64,000 bases of DNA from Macrotrachela quadricornifera (lineage: Eukaryota; Rotifera; Eurotatoria; Philodinida; Philodinidae). Made by a program: the position numbers and the translations under genes. This document shows, piece after piece, positions 10,200-22,571 of the stretch; within the stretch, counting starts at the first letter, position 1; each line of letters begins with the position of its first letter. Under the pieces are notes generated by a model that ran no database searches, was not told the DNA's origin, and saw only the letters and a list, made by a program, of their open reading frames with translations. The DNA lies in assembly GCA_022393335.1 (NCBI GenBank), contig JAJEKB010017707.1, positions 1-64,000 of the forward strand, given 5' to 3'.

Positions 10200-13100
10200 A
10201 TTGACTGAGATAGGATGAAGTTCTGTTTGAAACATTGCTACGAAGTATCTCTGTTTCTATGTGATGGTATAAAAACAAAGCGTTGGCTTGAATAACTTAA
10301 ACGCATTTTCGTTGCACGGTAGGCCGCTTCTTGCACACTGATTTGTCGATGATTGAAGAATGTTCCCGTCAGCCTTTTCATTTCTTCACGAACTGACAAA
10401 TTTCCTTCTCAACATTCCTTGTGTGTGGCTTCTAACAAAAGACTCATCTCTCTTTCAGGTTTAGTTGTGTATGACATCAAATATCGTGCACATGCATATG
10501 GATCTAAAACAAATTGAATGTCCATATTTGCATTCCAAGCTCTTAATATCGTTTCATTTTATTGATTAACCCAACGTGCATTTGGTTCTCTCTTATGGAT
10601 TATCATAGGTCGATTAATCACAGTCGAAAGAGACCACTCATACTCTTCATAAGTCCAAGAATATTCGGTTAGTACATTTTCGAAATCGATCCAATTTAAA
10701 GTTTTTTCTTTTTCCATTTCATTCAATCGAATATTGATATCTCTCAATATTTTTTCGCCTTTTTTATTCATTCTCTCTCTTCATCAGTACCAGCCGAATA
10801 TGGCATCGCTATAAATGTCCGACGTGAAACAGGTCGAGGAAAATCAAATCGACAAAGTGTCTTGAAAAACTTCAGACAAGATTTAGAATGTTTACGAGAA
10901 TGAGTTCGAAGTTCTCGAACGAGATAGTGTAGTATAGCATCTTCTTCTTCCGAAAGAAATCGTGTCGTTATGTATCTGTCACAAAACTTCAAAATTTCTG
11001 AAATAGCTTTTGCATCGGTTTTTTTTCCTCTGTATTTTGGTGCTTGATCAACCCATAAAGGCGTATGAGTATGAGGTAATCCTCTCATTTGCATCTCAAC
11101 GCGTCCAAACCAATCATTGACTTTTCCCAAACAACAAACACCACCTTTGATATGCATGTTCGTCAACAACGAGAGTCTTCGTTCAAACACTCGTGCAGCA
11201 AGAACAGGATTGTTGCGTATAAGAAAAATTTTTTCTTCAAACGAATAGTTTTCTTTTACTTCTTGTCCATTGTGTTTAGCCATGACATCGATAAATTCTT
11301 TCCATCGCAAATCAGCACAAGACAATCTAACGAAAAATGTCGGTATACCTAATTGACGATTCATATTAAAAAGATCTTTAAGTCTTTGATTCCACTACTG
11401 TAGACTTCCACGCACCGATTGCAAATAACGATAAATCATGTCATTCTTGAAGAGAAAGTTCAAATTATGCTTGTCTTCACTTTGACTAGCTGTCAAAGAC
11501 AATTGTTTTCGGAATGCAATATTACTTCCTGAATATGCTTGTTTCAAATCACCAACATATTGTAAATAGAAAATATAATTTGCATCTGTTGCAAGTCGTA
11601 GATCGGCAGAATAAAGTCTTGCTTTACAATACTCTTTCCAACTGAGTTTACTCATTCTTTCTTCATCGAACGAACCTTTACCATCAGGAGATAAATGTGG
11701 AAAAGCAAGTTTTTCAATACTTTTGTCTGTTAATAATGAACTTAGCTTATTTTTCTCTGCTGGTGCAATTGCTAATGTTTCTTTCTCATTATCAAATATC
11801 GATAGATCATTGAAATCTACTGATTGAATACATGATGCTGTTTCAAAATTGAATTTCGTTCGGACATCATGTTCATCTTCGCTTATTTGATCAACATCAT
11901 CATCCTTATGATTTCCGATGTCGCCAAGAGCCATACGTGTTCTTTCTTCTTCACTCTCAACATTTTCCTCTTCTATGTTTTTTGTTATTATTTTCATTTT
12001 CTTCTATCATTTTTTCTACAGATATGTGTTTATTATAGTCAGATGTCAAATAGTTTTCGTTTACCTCATCTATTCTGATGTCTGCATATGCAGGTTTTTT
12101 ATCTTTTAAAACAAGCAGCGCTTGTCGACCATCATCAGGATTAATCCATTGTTCTTCCCATACTGCTTTATATTTCAATCGACGTTTTAATTGCAATCGA
12201 ATCATCATTGATTGATCTAGAGAACGTGGCAAGCTTATTACAGTATCTTCAACATCAGCTGGCACACAATGAAGAGGACCTGTAGTTCCTTTTTGACCAT
12301 ATCTACTTCGAATCTTTCCTGAAACCAGATTCACGATTTCCATGAAAGGCAATCGAAGAGAGATCAAGTGTCGTTCTATATCGTTTAATTTTTTCAATTC
12401 CATTGGGATTTCTCCAACTTCAAGTTGATTAACAATTGCTCGATTTGGTATTTTCTGTTGTTTTAATTTTTCGGAACAAAATTTACAGATCCAATTATGT
12501 TTTATTTCGCTACTATCATAAAAACACGATTGAATTTTTTTTATAGTTTCCAATGAGCGATTTTTTTAAAAATATTGCTCTTCTATATACGGTAACACTT
12601 GATTACGGAAAAATGTCAATCGACAAACTGTACAAATATAGTCAGGCCCTTCCTTGATTTGTTGACAGAACGACTGAAGATGTGCATCGTATTTCAATTG
12701 TTTTTTTTCACGATATATCGAATTAGATAAAAGATACTTTGGGAGAATTCGACGTGTTTGTTGATATTTTTTCTGAGATTGATGTTTCCAATGAATGTTT
12801 TTTACATAGTTATTCATCGATTGTTGAATCAACTTTAAGCGAAATGTGTTATCCGAATGATATTTTTTTATTAAACGCACATTATGTTTCACCCGAAATT
12901 AATTATTCGAATGATATTTTTGCAAAAGACGTGCGTTATGTTCCATTCGAAATTGAATATTTGAATGATATTTTTGTAAAAGACGTGCGTTACGTTTCAT
13001 TCGAAATTGAATATTTGAATGATATTTTCTCAAAAGACGTGTATTATGATTAATTCAAAACTGATCATTAGAATGATATTGTTTATTAATTCGATTAGAA

Positions 13101-13636
13101 CAACGAGAAATATGAAGTGAGCGAAATTTATCGTTCACATGATATTTTGAAAGTAAAGATGATCTATTCATTTCGATGTGTTCTCTTCGAAATGAAATAT
13201 TGTTTCGATATCTTTTATTAAATGAACGCTTTTGCACGCGGCAACGTCTCTCGGACATTTTTATTAGTTCATTTGAGCTCGCGGCTTTAGTTCTTATTAA
13301 ATCATTATATTTATGTTTACTAATTTGACGACATATTTTTTGTATTAAACATTGTATGACCTCACGAACAACAAATAAATCATTAAAATGTTTATTAACA
13401 TCGATGCAATTTTTTTCCGTTAGAGATTGGTTTTGATCAGTGTCATTTTGATTTGATTCACAATTATTTGAACTTTGAGTATCCATTAATGTAGATTTAT
13501 ATATTGAAAAGCGTCTAAATTTCAAAAATTGACGAACTTTTTCAATGACAATTAGAACAACACGCCAGCTTTTTCCTAAACGTGGCGCAACTTTGTGTCG
13601 TCGGCAAAGACGGCGATTTCTAACTTTAGTCGCCAC
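10200..13636 (-). mobile_element. Decayed Helitron: Rep remnant, helicase missing
   Basis: A single degraded minus-strand replicase. The N-terminus (13636-12566) is basic with tandem KYHSN..FR repeats. A zinc-binding region (CTVC, CKFC) and a conserved domain like DUF6570 follow (12553-11957, with LPFMEIVNLVSGK). Then comes the Helitron-like N domain (11997-10559), with the HUH signature in MRGLPHTHTPLWV near 11070 and CRFDFPRPV. Further in-frame homology ([40 protein letters not shown]) continues past stops to about 10215. I count in-frame stops near 13055, 12893, 12564, 11397, 10562 and in the tail, plus frameshifts near 11990 and 10770. Rep would nick and join DNA during rolling-circle transposition. 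No PIF1-like helicase is seen, and I could not place the termini. Inactive. Confidence 0.85.
12850..13100 (-). repeat. 54 bp tandem repeat in Helitron N-terminal region
   Basis: GAATGATATT recurs at 12855, 12909, 12963, 13017 and 13071, an exact 54 bp period. On the minus strand each unit encodes about 18 residues of the form KYHSN..FR....ARLLQ. Two units carry nonsense changes (CAA to TAA and CGA to TGA), consistent with C-to-T decay. Confidence 0.85.
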
Positions 13637-14187
13637 TGATTTTTTACGAACCGTAGCAAAAAAGATTATTTACTAATTTGTTATCACACTACAAGATGTG
13701 AAAGAAATGCTTTGTGATGAAAAAAGAAAGTGGTTTTGTCTTCAATACTTGAAGTCATTACAATTAAATTATAAAATCTACTATGAGTAGGAAAAAATTA
13801 TTCACGAAATGAGGTCGCTTTATTCTTTCATTATGTTGCTTTCATTTTATTCAATCAATGACATATGCGCTAAATGCTAGCTTTTCTAGCTAGATATATT
13901 TTAATTATCTCAACCAGCAGAAAAGGATTCGCCACGTTTTATTAGTACATCCGGATTTTATTTTGGGAAAACGAAAGATGATTTTTCGTAGCTGAAAAAA
14001 GATTTATCTAGTTTGAATCATCAGCGTCTTGTCACTGCTTTCAGAATTTTCGTACGTCTTTCTGTTTTCGAGATCACGAATCCCCATTGAATGGACTCTG
14101 GACGTCTAGTCGAGAAATAAAAATAAAAAGACGCGACGGGCCTCAATAATACTTTGCTATCGCACCGTATTAATAACCTCTGGCAAA
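13637..14187. other. Intergenic, nothing recognised
   Basis: AT-rich sequence between the Helitron 5' side and the ART-associated fragment. No clear Helitron terminus, coding region or repeat found. Confidence 0.5.
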
Positions 14188-14997
14188 TTGGGAAAAGAAC
14201 CTGTTAAGAAATTTCTTATTGAGAAACAAATTGTTGGTCTTTATGTATATTGTCAAAATGAAGATGAACATAGAATAAGGACAAACGGAACAGAAAAAAT
14301 ACGATGTACTGTTTCATATGCAAAACAATTATTCAATCAACTTCATTGTGATTTTAGAGAATTGAGTAGACGATGGCCATTTAATCAAAAATCATTTGAT
14401 AAAGCTAGAACATTTAGCTCTGAATGGTATCATTTATTTCTTCTAGTTATCTGTAATCGATCAGAAGCTATTAAAGAGTCTTATAAAGAAATGTTCAATG
14501 AATGTCGTGCATACTATCAGAACAATCCTGAAATGATTAAACAAATCGATCGGTTTCAACAAACTTACAAATCTGATAATGCCATCGAAGAATATACACG
14601 AGATAGTTTTGTGAAACACGATCTGAAAGAGAGTGTTGAAGTGTTTAGGGGTAGAAATTTGGACCCCCCCCCCCCACAGACCGTGACCGACAGCCAAGAT
14701 TAGCATCACAGACCGTAACCGACGGGGTAAAAGGTTATCGAATACATATTGATGGGAGAAGATCACCACAGGTATTCGGATTCATATATATTATTCAATG
14801 AATTTAAGTTTATAGCCCAAAAATTTAGTGGTTTGATAAAGTTATCAGAGGAAATTATGAAACCTTGGCATATGAGCGATATTCAAAGTACTTTAAACGA
14901 TTTTGAATGGAAACAATTCATTAATGGATTCATTATAATTGGTAAACATAAGTGGACGATTTCATCTTTCAACACATTTATTCTAAGACGTTTATGA
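14188..14997 (+). pseudogene. Fragment of bdelloid ART-associated domain protein, interrupted
   Basis: A frame open from a TTG at 14188 resembles the region I recall preceding ADP-ribosyltransferase domains in bdelloid proteins; landmarks are GLYVYCQNEDEHR, SEWYHLFLLVI, ECRAYYQNNPEMIKQIDRF and AIEEYTRDSFV. No ATG or ART catalytic domain is present. At about 14655 the frame runs into a C homopolymer (encoding Pro), then two near-identical copies of CAGACCGT(G/A)ACCGAC and stops at 14701-14731. The same frame reopens (14749-14997) with DIQSTLNDFEWKQFINGF and ends at TGA. The break looks like an insertion or slippage event. Function cannot be assigned; a decayed gene is most likely. Confidence 0.5.
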
Positions 14998-16552
14998 GCA
15001 TGTAGAAATATTCATTGATTAGAAATAGACAGACAAGACGATACGAGGAATCGAAAAGTTTTGGGATAAAATGTTTACTTAGTTTTCTATCGCTTAAAAG
15101 AACTTGCAAAAATTTAAAAGAATGAGGTATCAAGCAGAATTTGATGAGACTTTCAACTTGTCAGTTATGAATCGGTCTTCGAAAGATTTACAACTTAGGT
15201 TTAGACGGAAAACTTGACTCTCTCAGTTTGTTCATAGAAAAGAAGGCAAGATGGGTGTCTATCTAATCATATGAGAACCGATACTTTCAAGACAATCATT
15301 CAGAAACGATCCGATCGATTTCGTAAGTCTGTTTTTTCATAGAAATCGCAAAAATCTGGTTGCATGTTTTACAAAATAGTTAATTGTCTGCAAACAGTTT
15401 GCTGAAAACCAACGCTCCTTATATCATTCTGTAGAGAAATATGTGCGCTTTCGTGTGGCATGTTGTGTATAGCTTTGGATAACGTTTTGCACTTGAAAAA
15501 CCAATCTAAACTTACTTTTGGACACAATACTTTTTAATTATTACCATCTCATTTTAAGTGATCAAAAACTCGGCTAACATTTCGTCCGAAAACTTTTCGA
15601 GCATTCATTGAGACAGAACAGGAATGTCGTGTTAGCTTTAAGATACTTTGGCATTATTGACATTAAAGTTAATTCATGCAATGTGTTTGTATTAATTATA
15701 ATACTAATTCATTCACTCTGTGTAAGCTTGGACTATTGTCTTCACTCACTGTCTATAATAGCTAGCCCATAAGCCACGATCGATTCACAAAGAAACTGCT
15801 CAATCAGAACCGGTAGATTTACTCAATTTAAGATACATCCTAGGACAAAAAGTTCTAAGAAATTTGGCGCAAGCCTTTTGAAAAATAATATTGTTCCGTG
15901 CTCGAGAAATTCAAATCTTTCTGAGAATCCTATCGTGAATAAAGAACCTCCTTTATGAGATTTTTTTATAATATCAACATCTCAGTAAGGATATATGCAT
16001 TTCACTTGAAATTATTATTGCGAGTAGATATCATCATTCTGTATTATCATAGAAGCAGGTAAGCTCAAATCGCTGAACTATTGATGAATTGACTAGTGTC
16101 ACGAGGTTATAGAAGTGGCGCATTAGAATTAGCATTACCACATGAAATCAATGCTAATATTAATGTTTTGTTAAGTTTCTAAGACAAAAGTATTCTAATT
16201 TATATTAACTGATGTAATGGTATGGCGAAGCTGCTATCCTAAATAATTTCAACACTTTGATGTTACGCTATGAATACAAAAGGATTCTCTTTTTTTGAAG
16301 TTAATCCAATATTGTATTAATTTACTTCAAAATACAATACTTTGGTGTTTTAATTGTAACCCAAAAAGGATTGAAATTGGTTTAAATGCTAACTTCACCG
16401 TAGCACTTCATTACAGAAGCTTCGCGAAGAGTAGCTTATATTGGTGCTAGAACACTTTAACCTGATATTTATTTCTATAATGATCATATGATATGTTTCA
16501 AAATATTTAAATATATTTCTAAATCTTCGTTGGACTAGTACACTTATTTGAA
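14998..16552. other. Intergenic, nothing recognised
   Basis: AT-rich, stop-dense on both strands. No tRNA, repeat array or convincing coding segment. Confidence 0.5.
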
Positions 16553-16637
16553 AGCGTCAACATTATTCTCCTGTTCGTGAGAAATATGGTCCTGTAGGAG
16601 GTACTATGACACTAAATCATCATGGAAACGAAATTTT
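16553..16637 (+). other. Orphan exon-like fragment
   Basis: A short open stretch reading HYSPVREKYGPVGGTMTLN then HHGNEIL lies between a possible acceptor (GAAAG at 16551-16555) and a strong GTGAGT donor at about 16640. Composition is less AT-rich than the flanks and looks protein-like. No neighbouring exon was found and the family is not recognised. It may be a leftover of a lost gene or chance. Confidence 0.25.
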
Positions 16638-17385
16638 GTGTGAGTCAATTTTTTTAAAATTCTTTCATGATTATTAGTCGAACTGCTTTATATAAAACAA
16701 CACTTGATTCTACCATTATAGAAAATTTGTATCTTTCATAGAATCAGTGGTATAAATTTTAAGTTATATGATCTTCATACTGTAACTATTCCTCTCTCTC
16801 TATTATTGTTGCATATTATTTTAATTTTTCTAAAGAAATATGCATCTTGTTCTATATCTCTTCTACAACAAAAAAGCGAATTATTTTAGCTATAGTGGTT
16901 CGCCACAACGTAAACAATTACTTCAATCGATTGTGTGAAATTTTTGAAATAATTGTTCGAGTTTGTTAAAGACTATCATTTTTTATTATAAAAAAAACTC
17001 TTTCCCAAGATTATTGATACAGCTGAACATACAATATCGTCATGTTTGTCAACAAATAAAAGCAAATAACGAGAATAATAACAACAATATGAAATGATGA
17101 GAATAATAGGAGCAAAAAGAAAATAAGAACGACCAAAAAAAATGATGTATTAACAGAGTATGGCTTTTATAAGGAACAAAAATAGACAAACAAAATAAAC
17201 ATAAGAGAAACATCAGCATAATAAAGGCAATTTGGAAAGATATATAACTTCAAAAGTTAGTAAATATATTTGTGTCATTTCTTTCTTTAAATCTAACATA
17301 ACATGTTTAATATAGCCGAATACGACGCCGATTGCGTTCTAAATGGAAAAATATTCGTTTTTCCCTAAAATAATTTTTCAGTCAG
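16638..17385. other. Intergenic, nothing recognised
   Basis: AT-rich with A-rich tracts between 17040 and 17250. No feature supported. Confidence 0.4.
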
Positions 17386-17573
17386 TCGATCGTGTATACT
17401 GACCTGCACGTGACATTTCTTGTTCCTGTACGAGTAAAGGACGAGCAATTATGTTTTGTTTGAATTTAATCAACTCAGCACCTGTTATGACTATGGTCTA
17501 CGCAGCTTTATCAAGTAAAATCATTTCAAAATTATCAATTTCATCGATGGCCTTTACTAATTCTTCGAGGTAA
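17386..17573 (-). pseudogene. Unidentified coding-like fragment with one stop
   Basis: The minus strand reads LEELVKAIDEIDNFEMILLD, then KAA, a TAG stop, then TIVITGAELIKF and IIARPLLVQEQEMSRAG. Composition is that of an ordinary soluble protein and stands out from the flanks. The single in-frame TAG and absence of flanking exons suggest a decayed fragment. I do not recognise the family. Confidence 0.35.
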
Positions 17574-19194
17574 AATTAAGAGAATTAAATACAAGATATT
17601 AAGTAAATATATATATCAAAAGAATAGAACAGTTGTCATCTGTAGCATAACTTACATGATCGATAGCCAATATAGAGAGTGTACTTGTCACGAGCAAAAA
17701 ATGACAATTCTACTATCTGCTTGACATGTTATATATCGATATTATTTGACTGACAAATTTTTTAGTTCGTCTGCCTCGTTGATATTCATTTAAAGCAAAT
17801 AGAGAAAAAAATAGGTTGCAGCATGCATTCGAGCAGACGAAACTTGTTCAACTTCTTTCACGATCAAAAAATAACAACAAACCACTTGTATGCAATTCTG
17901 TTATGTCACTCAGTCAGCCAAGCGTTGAAACAAACGACATTTCTATGTATAAAAATATTTTTTTTGGAAACAACGACTTTCACGATGTTATCATCTGCAA
18001 GCTAGCCTTTCCGTCAAAAAAATTTTTTTAACACGTAAAAACGTTATTTTTTTCAATGTTTCTGACTGTGCAGTAGAGAAAATACACAATGCATGCGGTT
18101 TGTTAGAACTTATTATTTAATTTTCTACTTAATCAAATATTTCATTACCTTTTCCCTGACTAAAATATAAATAAATAAAATCTCGCACAATGTGTCTTAT
18201 TTAATTCTATAAATGTATACTCTCTCATCGGTCATGTTTGAAATTACAACTGCGGTCATTTTGACGCAACCAAATAATATTTAAAGCGCCGGATTTTTTT
18301 TTGTTTTAAAACTGTTATGAAATCATGAAAGTTAATTTTAATAATGACTGTCGAATCAAAAAGCGAAGTCAGTGGACAAACATGAATCATAGGTTGAGAT
18401 ATATGTGTATATGTATACATCGTCATAAGAAATATACACACATATTCGATGGACAAACAAAAAGATAGAAAAGACGAAAAATGTACGATGAAAACTATCT
18501 ATTCAACTAGTAGAATATGATCCCTAGAAGTGTATGACTACGAGATTCTCGTGTGGATTGACTTCTGACCCAACCCTGGATCAACGCTGAACACTATGAA
18601 TAGATCTTCTCGATCTGCTATCGGAACGAGAACACGCACGTAAAAAAATGAAAAGTAACTTACCTATCTTGAAATAATAAGATAAGAAGATCTTTGGGAA
18701 ATAATGAGAAAAGGTTTTATTCATAATAAAACCGAGAAAAAAAGTATAACAAAAGAAACAGGGATCAATATATAAGAATATAGTAATAGTAATGGGAATG
18801 ATGAGGATCAAGAAGAGAAAATATAAACTGAAGAAAAAAAACCAATATATAGAAAAGATAAAGAATGGAAAAGAAAGAAGAAGATATATATTACATATAT
18901 GCAGAGGAAAGGTAAATCCAATAACGTATAATATATATATAACTGTATGTTAATGGTAATAGAGTCACCACTATTGACGCTAACAATGACGTCATCAAAT
19001 TTCAAATATGAAGTAGCAAATAAAAACTAAAAGAAGTTTCGAGGATGTACCAGAATTCTATCGGTTTCATCGACAGTTATGTTCTTTTCCTTGAGAAAAT
19101 AATTTTCTAATATTGTAATAATAAAAAAAAGACATTCTATAGGATTCGGACTCGTCACCCTTTATTCCTATTGGTAAAGTTTTATGGAAAATAT
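17574..19194. other. Intergenic, nothing recognised
   Basis: AT-rich; the small frames present have no protein-like features. No repeat or RNA gene identified. Confidence 0.4.
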
Positions 19195-19590
19195 GAATTC
19201 TTAATTAATACAACTGATCTCAGAGTTTGCTTTCCTATCCTTGATTACCTTTCGCCAAACCATTTCAGAAAATTATAAGACTAATTATTAACTAATTAGT
19301 AAGAAGATATTGACCTCCGATTCAAATTTCTCGAATCCGATTAGCTTTTGCTGAAAATTTTTGAAAATATTAATTACTAATACATAGTCAATGGATAATA
19401 ATTGGTTAATAACTAATTAATTAATTAAAACTAGAGTCAGATTCGAATTCCTCATCCTCAACTACCATTTGATCAAACTTTCTCAAAAATTAATATTATT
19501 AATTAATTCTTTTTAATAAAACGGATCTTAGATTCGAATTCCTCGACCCTGATTATCCCTTCGCTAAACTTATTAATGCAAATATTATTG
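19195..19590 (+). repeat. Imperfect ~110 bp repeat, about four copies
   Basis: Related segments begin near 19205, 19312, 19434 and 19524. Each has a core like GATTCGAATTCCTC followed by a CCT(T/C)GATTA(C/T)C.(T/C)TT(C/T)GC(C/T)AAAC stretch, separated by AT-rich TTAATTAA spacers. Copies differ at many positions and unit length varies by about 15 bp, so this is an old degenerate cluster. Confidence 0.5.
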
Positions 19591-20115
19591 ACTTTTCGAC
19601 GGTTAAATATTTGCCCCATGCTGATTGGATTGGACAGAAAGACGGAAAAACAAATTTTATGCATTTTTCCTTGAATGTACCGAGTAAGATCGAAAATAAA
19701 AATGTAGAAAAGTACAAATATCGAAAAGTTCTAGGTTAATCTCGAATACAGTTTTAGTGGAGTTGTTGTTGTAAAAATGTTCGAAAATATATTGCCTGAT
19801 GTTACAAGTAATCAAATAGAATCAGGTACAACTACTAATCATAATGATAGTATGTGCAATAAAAGTTTATTCATAGAATATGAAATAAGAGTTTAATGAA
19901 TAGAAAATAGATAGATAAATTCATTGTTCCTTTTGCCAAAAGAAAAAGGAACAACTAGAAAGAATATAAGCTGAGCCAATAAAGTCCAATAATTCGACTA
20001 ATTAATAAACGAAACGATAAGAGTACATTCGAGGATATTTAGTTGTGTAAATATTATGACATATCAAATTTTTAGCATTCATTCACACTCTTGAAAAAAT
20101 ATTATGATCAATAAA

Positions 20116-20430
20116 GTATCATTTATTACAAGTGGTAAAGATAGATTATCAATAGTTCGCGATCATTAAATTTATTATGTTAGTAAAGCAATCGCTAAAG
20201 TTAAATAATGAAGATCTGAAGATTGTATTTATAACGTAGGTGCTTATAGAAATGTTAAGGGTATTTTGATAAAAACAGCTGACAATCATTCACATTTATA
20301 ATTACCTGAGGGAATTGAAATTCCTATATTTAAACAAAATACAAACGTGAAGTTAAAAATGAAACAACAACAATCACTAAAATTTATGATGAAAACTAAC
20401 TGGACAACAAATGTCAGAAACAGCAGCTGC
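20116..20430 (+). pseudogene. FLYWCH-type zinc-finger remnant
   Basis: Stop-interrupted reading fragments match the FLYWCH pattern: FITSGKDRLSIVRDH near the start, and a later GILIKTADNHSHL followed by LPEGIEIP. HSH corresponds to the family's C-terminal His ligands. FLYWCH fingers occur in DNA-binding proteins and next to MULE-type transposases. Several stops and no ATG show it is dead. Confidence 0.45.
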
Positions 20431-21035
20431 TATTATTCCATCACTCTATGAAACAAGTACGTGTATCTTTTTGATCCTGTCTATGTTAGAATTATCCGAA
20501 TTACTAACATCATTTCAGATTTAGATTTAAATCGAACACGTAGAAAAATAACATCAGTATTACCAACGTTTAACGTTTTGTTATTGCTAAGGGGAAGTCG
20601 AAAAAAATGCTTCATTGTTAGATATGTTTTGGTAACTTTTAATTGTATAAAATGGTTAAAAACATAGTTCTGTCAGTTTGCCATTTCTCTCACGACTGTA
20701 ACACTATTAAGAAAGATAACCTGAATGCAAGTGATTTTACTCAATACATTAGAATAACTTGCAAGTTATACGCAACAAAGCACGGTGCTGATTATGATCT
20801 CCTGCGCTGAAAGCGCTGTTTTTGAATCTGGAACAACTAGTATAGCTGAAGAAAAAGTATTATACTAGTACTATATAGAAGGAGTATGAATTCAAAATAT
20901 ATAATAAAAATGTAAAAAAAGTACAGTTTTATAAAAATATATTGAAAAACATCACTGATTTACGTTGACAAACATTTAAGTCTTATACACAGTATTTATT
21001 TCATTTATATCGTTTTCGTCATATTACGTTGGTAT
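20431..21035. other. Intergenic left flank of the hAT element
   Basis: AT-rich. A 68-codon frame at 20461-20667 has no recognisable features. Nothing else seen before the target-site copy at 21028. Confidence 0.4.
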
Positions 21036-21495
21036 CAGAGTCCGACTCGGGTCGGGTCAGACCTCGGGTCGGGTCGGGTCGGGTCGGGTCGGATCGGGTC
21101 GGGTCAAGAAAAACATACTTGATCTCGGGTCGGGTCGGGTCGGATCACATCATGCTCGGGTCGGGTCGGGTCGGGTCATAAAAGGTTTACAAATTTTGAA
21201 TTTCACATAAGAAAAGCAGCGATTTTAGATGAGATAATGATTTCTTTATTTCAATTATCGATAGAATATGTATCGATTTACTGAGAAGATTTTTAATGTC
21301 TGAAAAAAAGTCATTTTGATTGACCAAAAACTATCCATCACCTCGGGTCGGGTCGGGTCGGGTTGCGAAAAAAATTTTGAGCTCGGGTCGGGTCGGGTCG
21401 GGTCACGATTTGCTCGGGTCGAGCCGGGTCGGGTCGAATTTTGTTGAGCTCGGGTCGGGTCGGGTCACAAAAAAAGTGACCCATGTCGGACTCTG
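21036..21495 (+). mobile_element. hAT-type miniature inverted-repeat element with TCGGG arrays
   Basis: The 460 bp element starts CAGAGTCCGAC and ends GTCGGACTCTG. These are inverted repeats matching at 16 of the outer 18 positions. It is flanked by perfect 8 bp direct repeats GTTGGTAT at 21028-21035 and 21496-21503. An 8 bp target duplication with CAG-type ends fits the hAT superfamily. Inside are about eight short arrays of the pentamer TCGGG, each starting CTCGGG, all G-rich on the + strand, around a unique AT-rich centre (about 21185-21340). No transposase, so it is non-autonomous. The 101-codon frame through the arrays is a repeat artefact. Confidence 0.85.
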
Positions 21496-21503
21496 GTTGG
21501 TAT

Positions 21504-22571
21504 TCGAAGAGTCGCTCGTACATTCATTTTCTTTACAAGTGTTTGATCATTCAAGACTCCTTCAGAAAAAAAACAAGATCAACAATTTTCACAGAGGTGA
21601 TTGTATAAATGCATGTAATAACTAACTATTATATTATAGAAAGGAAATTGCAATATATCTAAAGAACACCAAGAGTAATCATACAAAGCGTGCGACGACA
21701 ACAATACAAACGAAGTAAATACTGTATATAAGAGTTGAGTGTTCTTTAACGTAAAGAATCGATAGTTTTAATATATTTTCGTAAAGTTCCACCCTTTTTT
21801 ACATTCTAATTACGTATTTTGAATTCGTGTCCCTTCTGCTATAAAAGTTGTTTCGTATTTAGAACAGCGATTCTCACATAGGAAATCATGATCAATACTG
21901 AGTTTAGTGACATGAAATTCGCAAGTTATCCTATTGTATTGAGAAAAGTCACTTGCATGGTTCTCAGACAAATATACACTATTATTGAACTATAATAGTT
22001 AGAGAGGTTAGCTTTTCATCATTTTATGGAGAAATATTCGAACTATCTTTTGTACAGTTTAGATATATAAGTTCCTAAAGAACTTGGAAGGTCGGTGAAG
22101 AATAGTGACAGTCACAGCTCTTTAGTTCTTTACATTCTTGAGTTATTTTAAAAATACCCATGGTCATTTAATTTACTTCACAATTTTTGAAATAAATTCG
22201 TTTTACATTCAATCTAGAGACCTTTTCCAATAGGCAAAGACTGCCAAAAAATTTGGCAGACACATCCGAAAAGTGGAAAAGCTAGCTTAATCTATCCTGT
22301 CCCACGTCGAAAGCCACCTTTATGGAGATCGTCTTTTAATTTTTTAGGAGCTCATACAATCAACTTCCTTCACAACTGGAACTTTGCTTGAATGACAGTT
22401 TTGTTAAAACTATCGTTATGTTAGGACGTCTTTTGATTTGTTCGATGAAGTATTTTTAAAGTTATACAATAGAAAAAAGTGCAACTCTTTTCAATATTCA
22501 TTCTGTCTATGCTACTCATCTGCGAGTTTTTTATTTTCAATGATAATTTTATAGTAAAAAAAAATAATCAC
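21504..22571. other. Intergenic, nothing recognised
   Basis: AT-rich sequence between the hAT element and tRNA-Ala. No coding segment or repeat supported. Confidence 0.4.

Noticed and set aside
21036..21495. Telomere or subtelomeric repeat
   Set aside because: The TCGGG arrays are bounded by hAT-type TIRs and an 8 bp duplication, which explains them as an internal insertion.
21320..21625. 101-codon + frame and 61-codon - frame through the TCGGG arrays
   Set aside because: Arg/Gly/Ser- and Pro/Asp/Arg-rich products are translations of the pentamer repeat inside a transposon.
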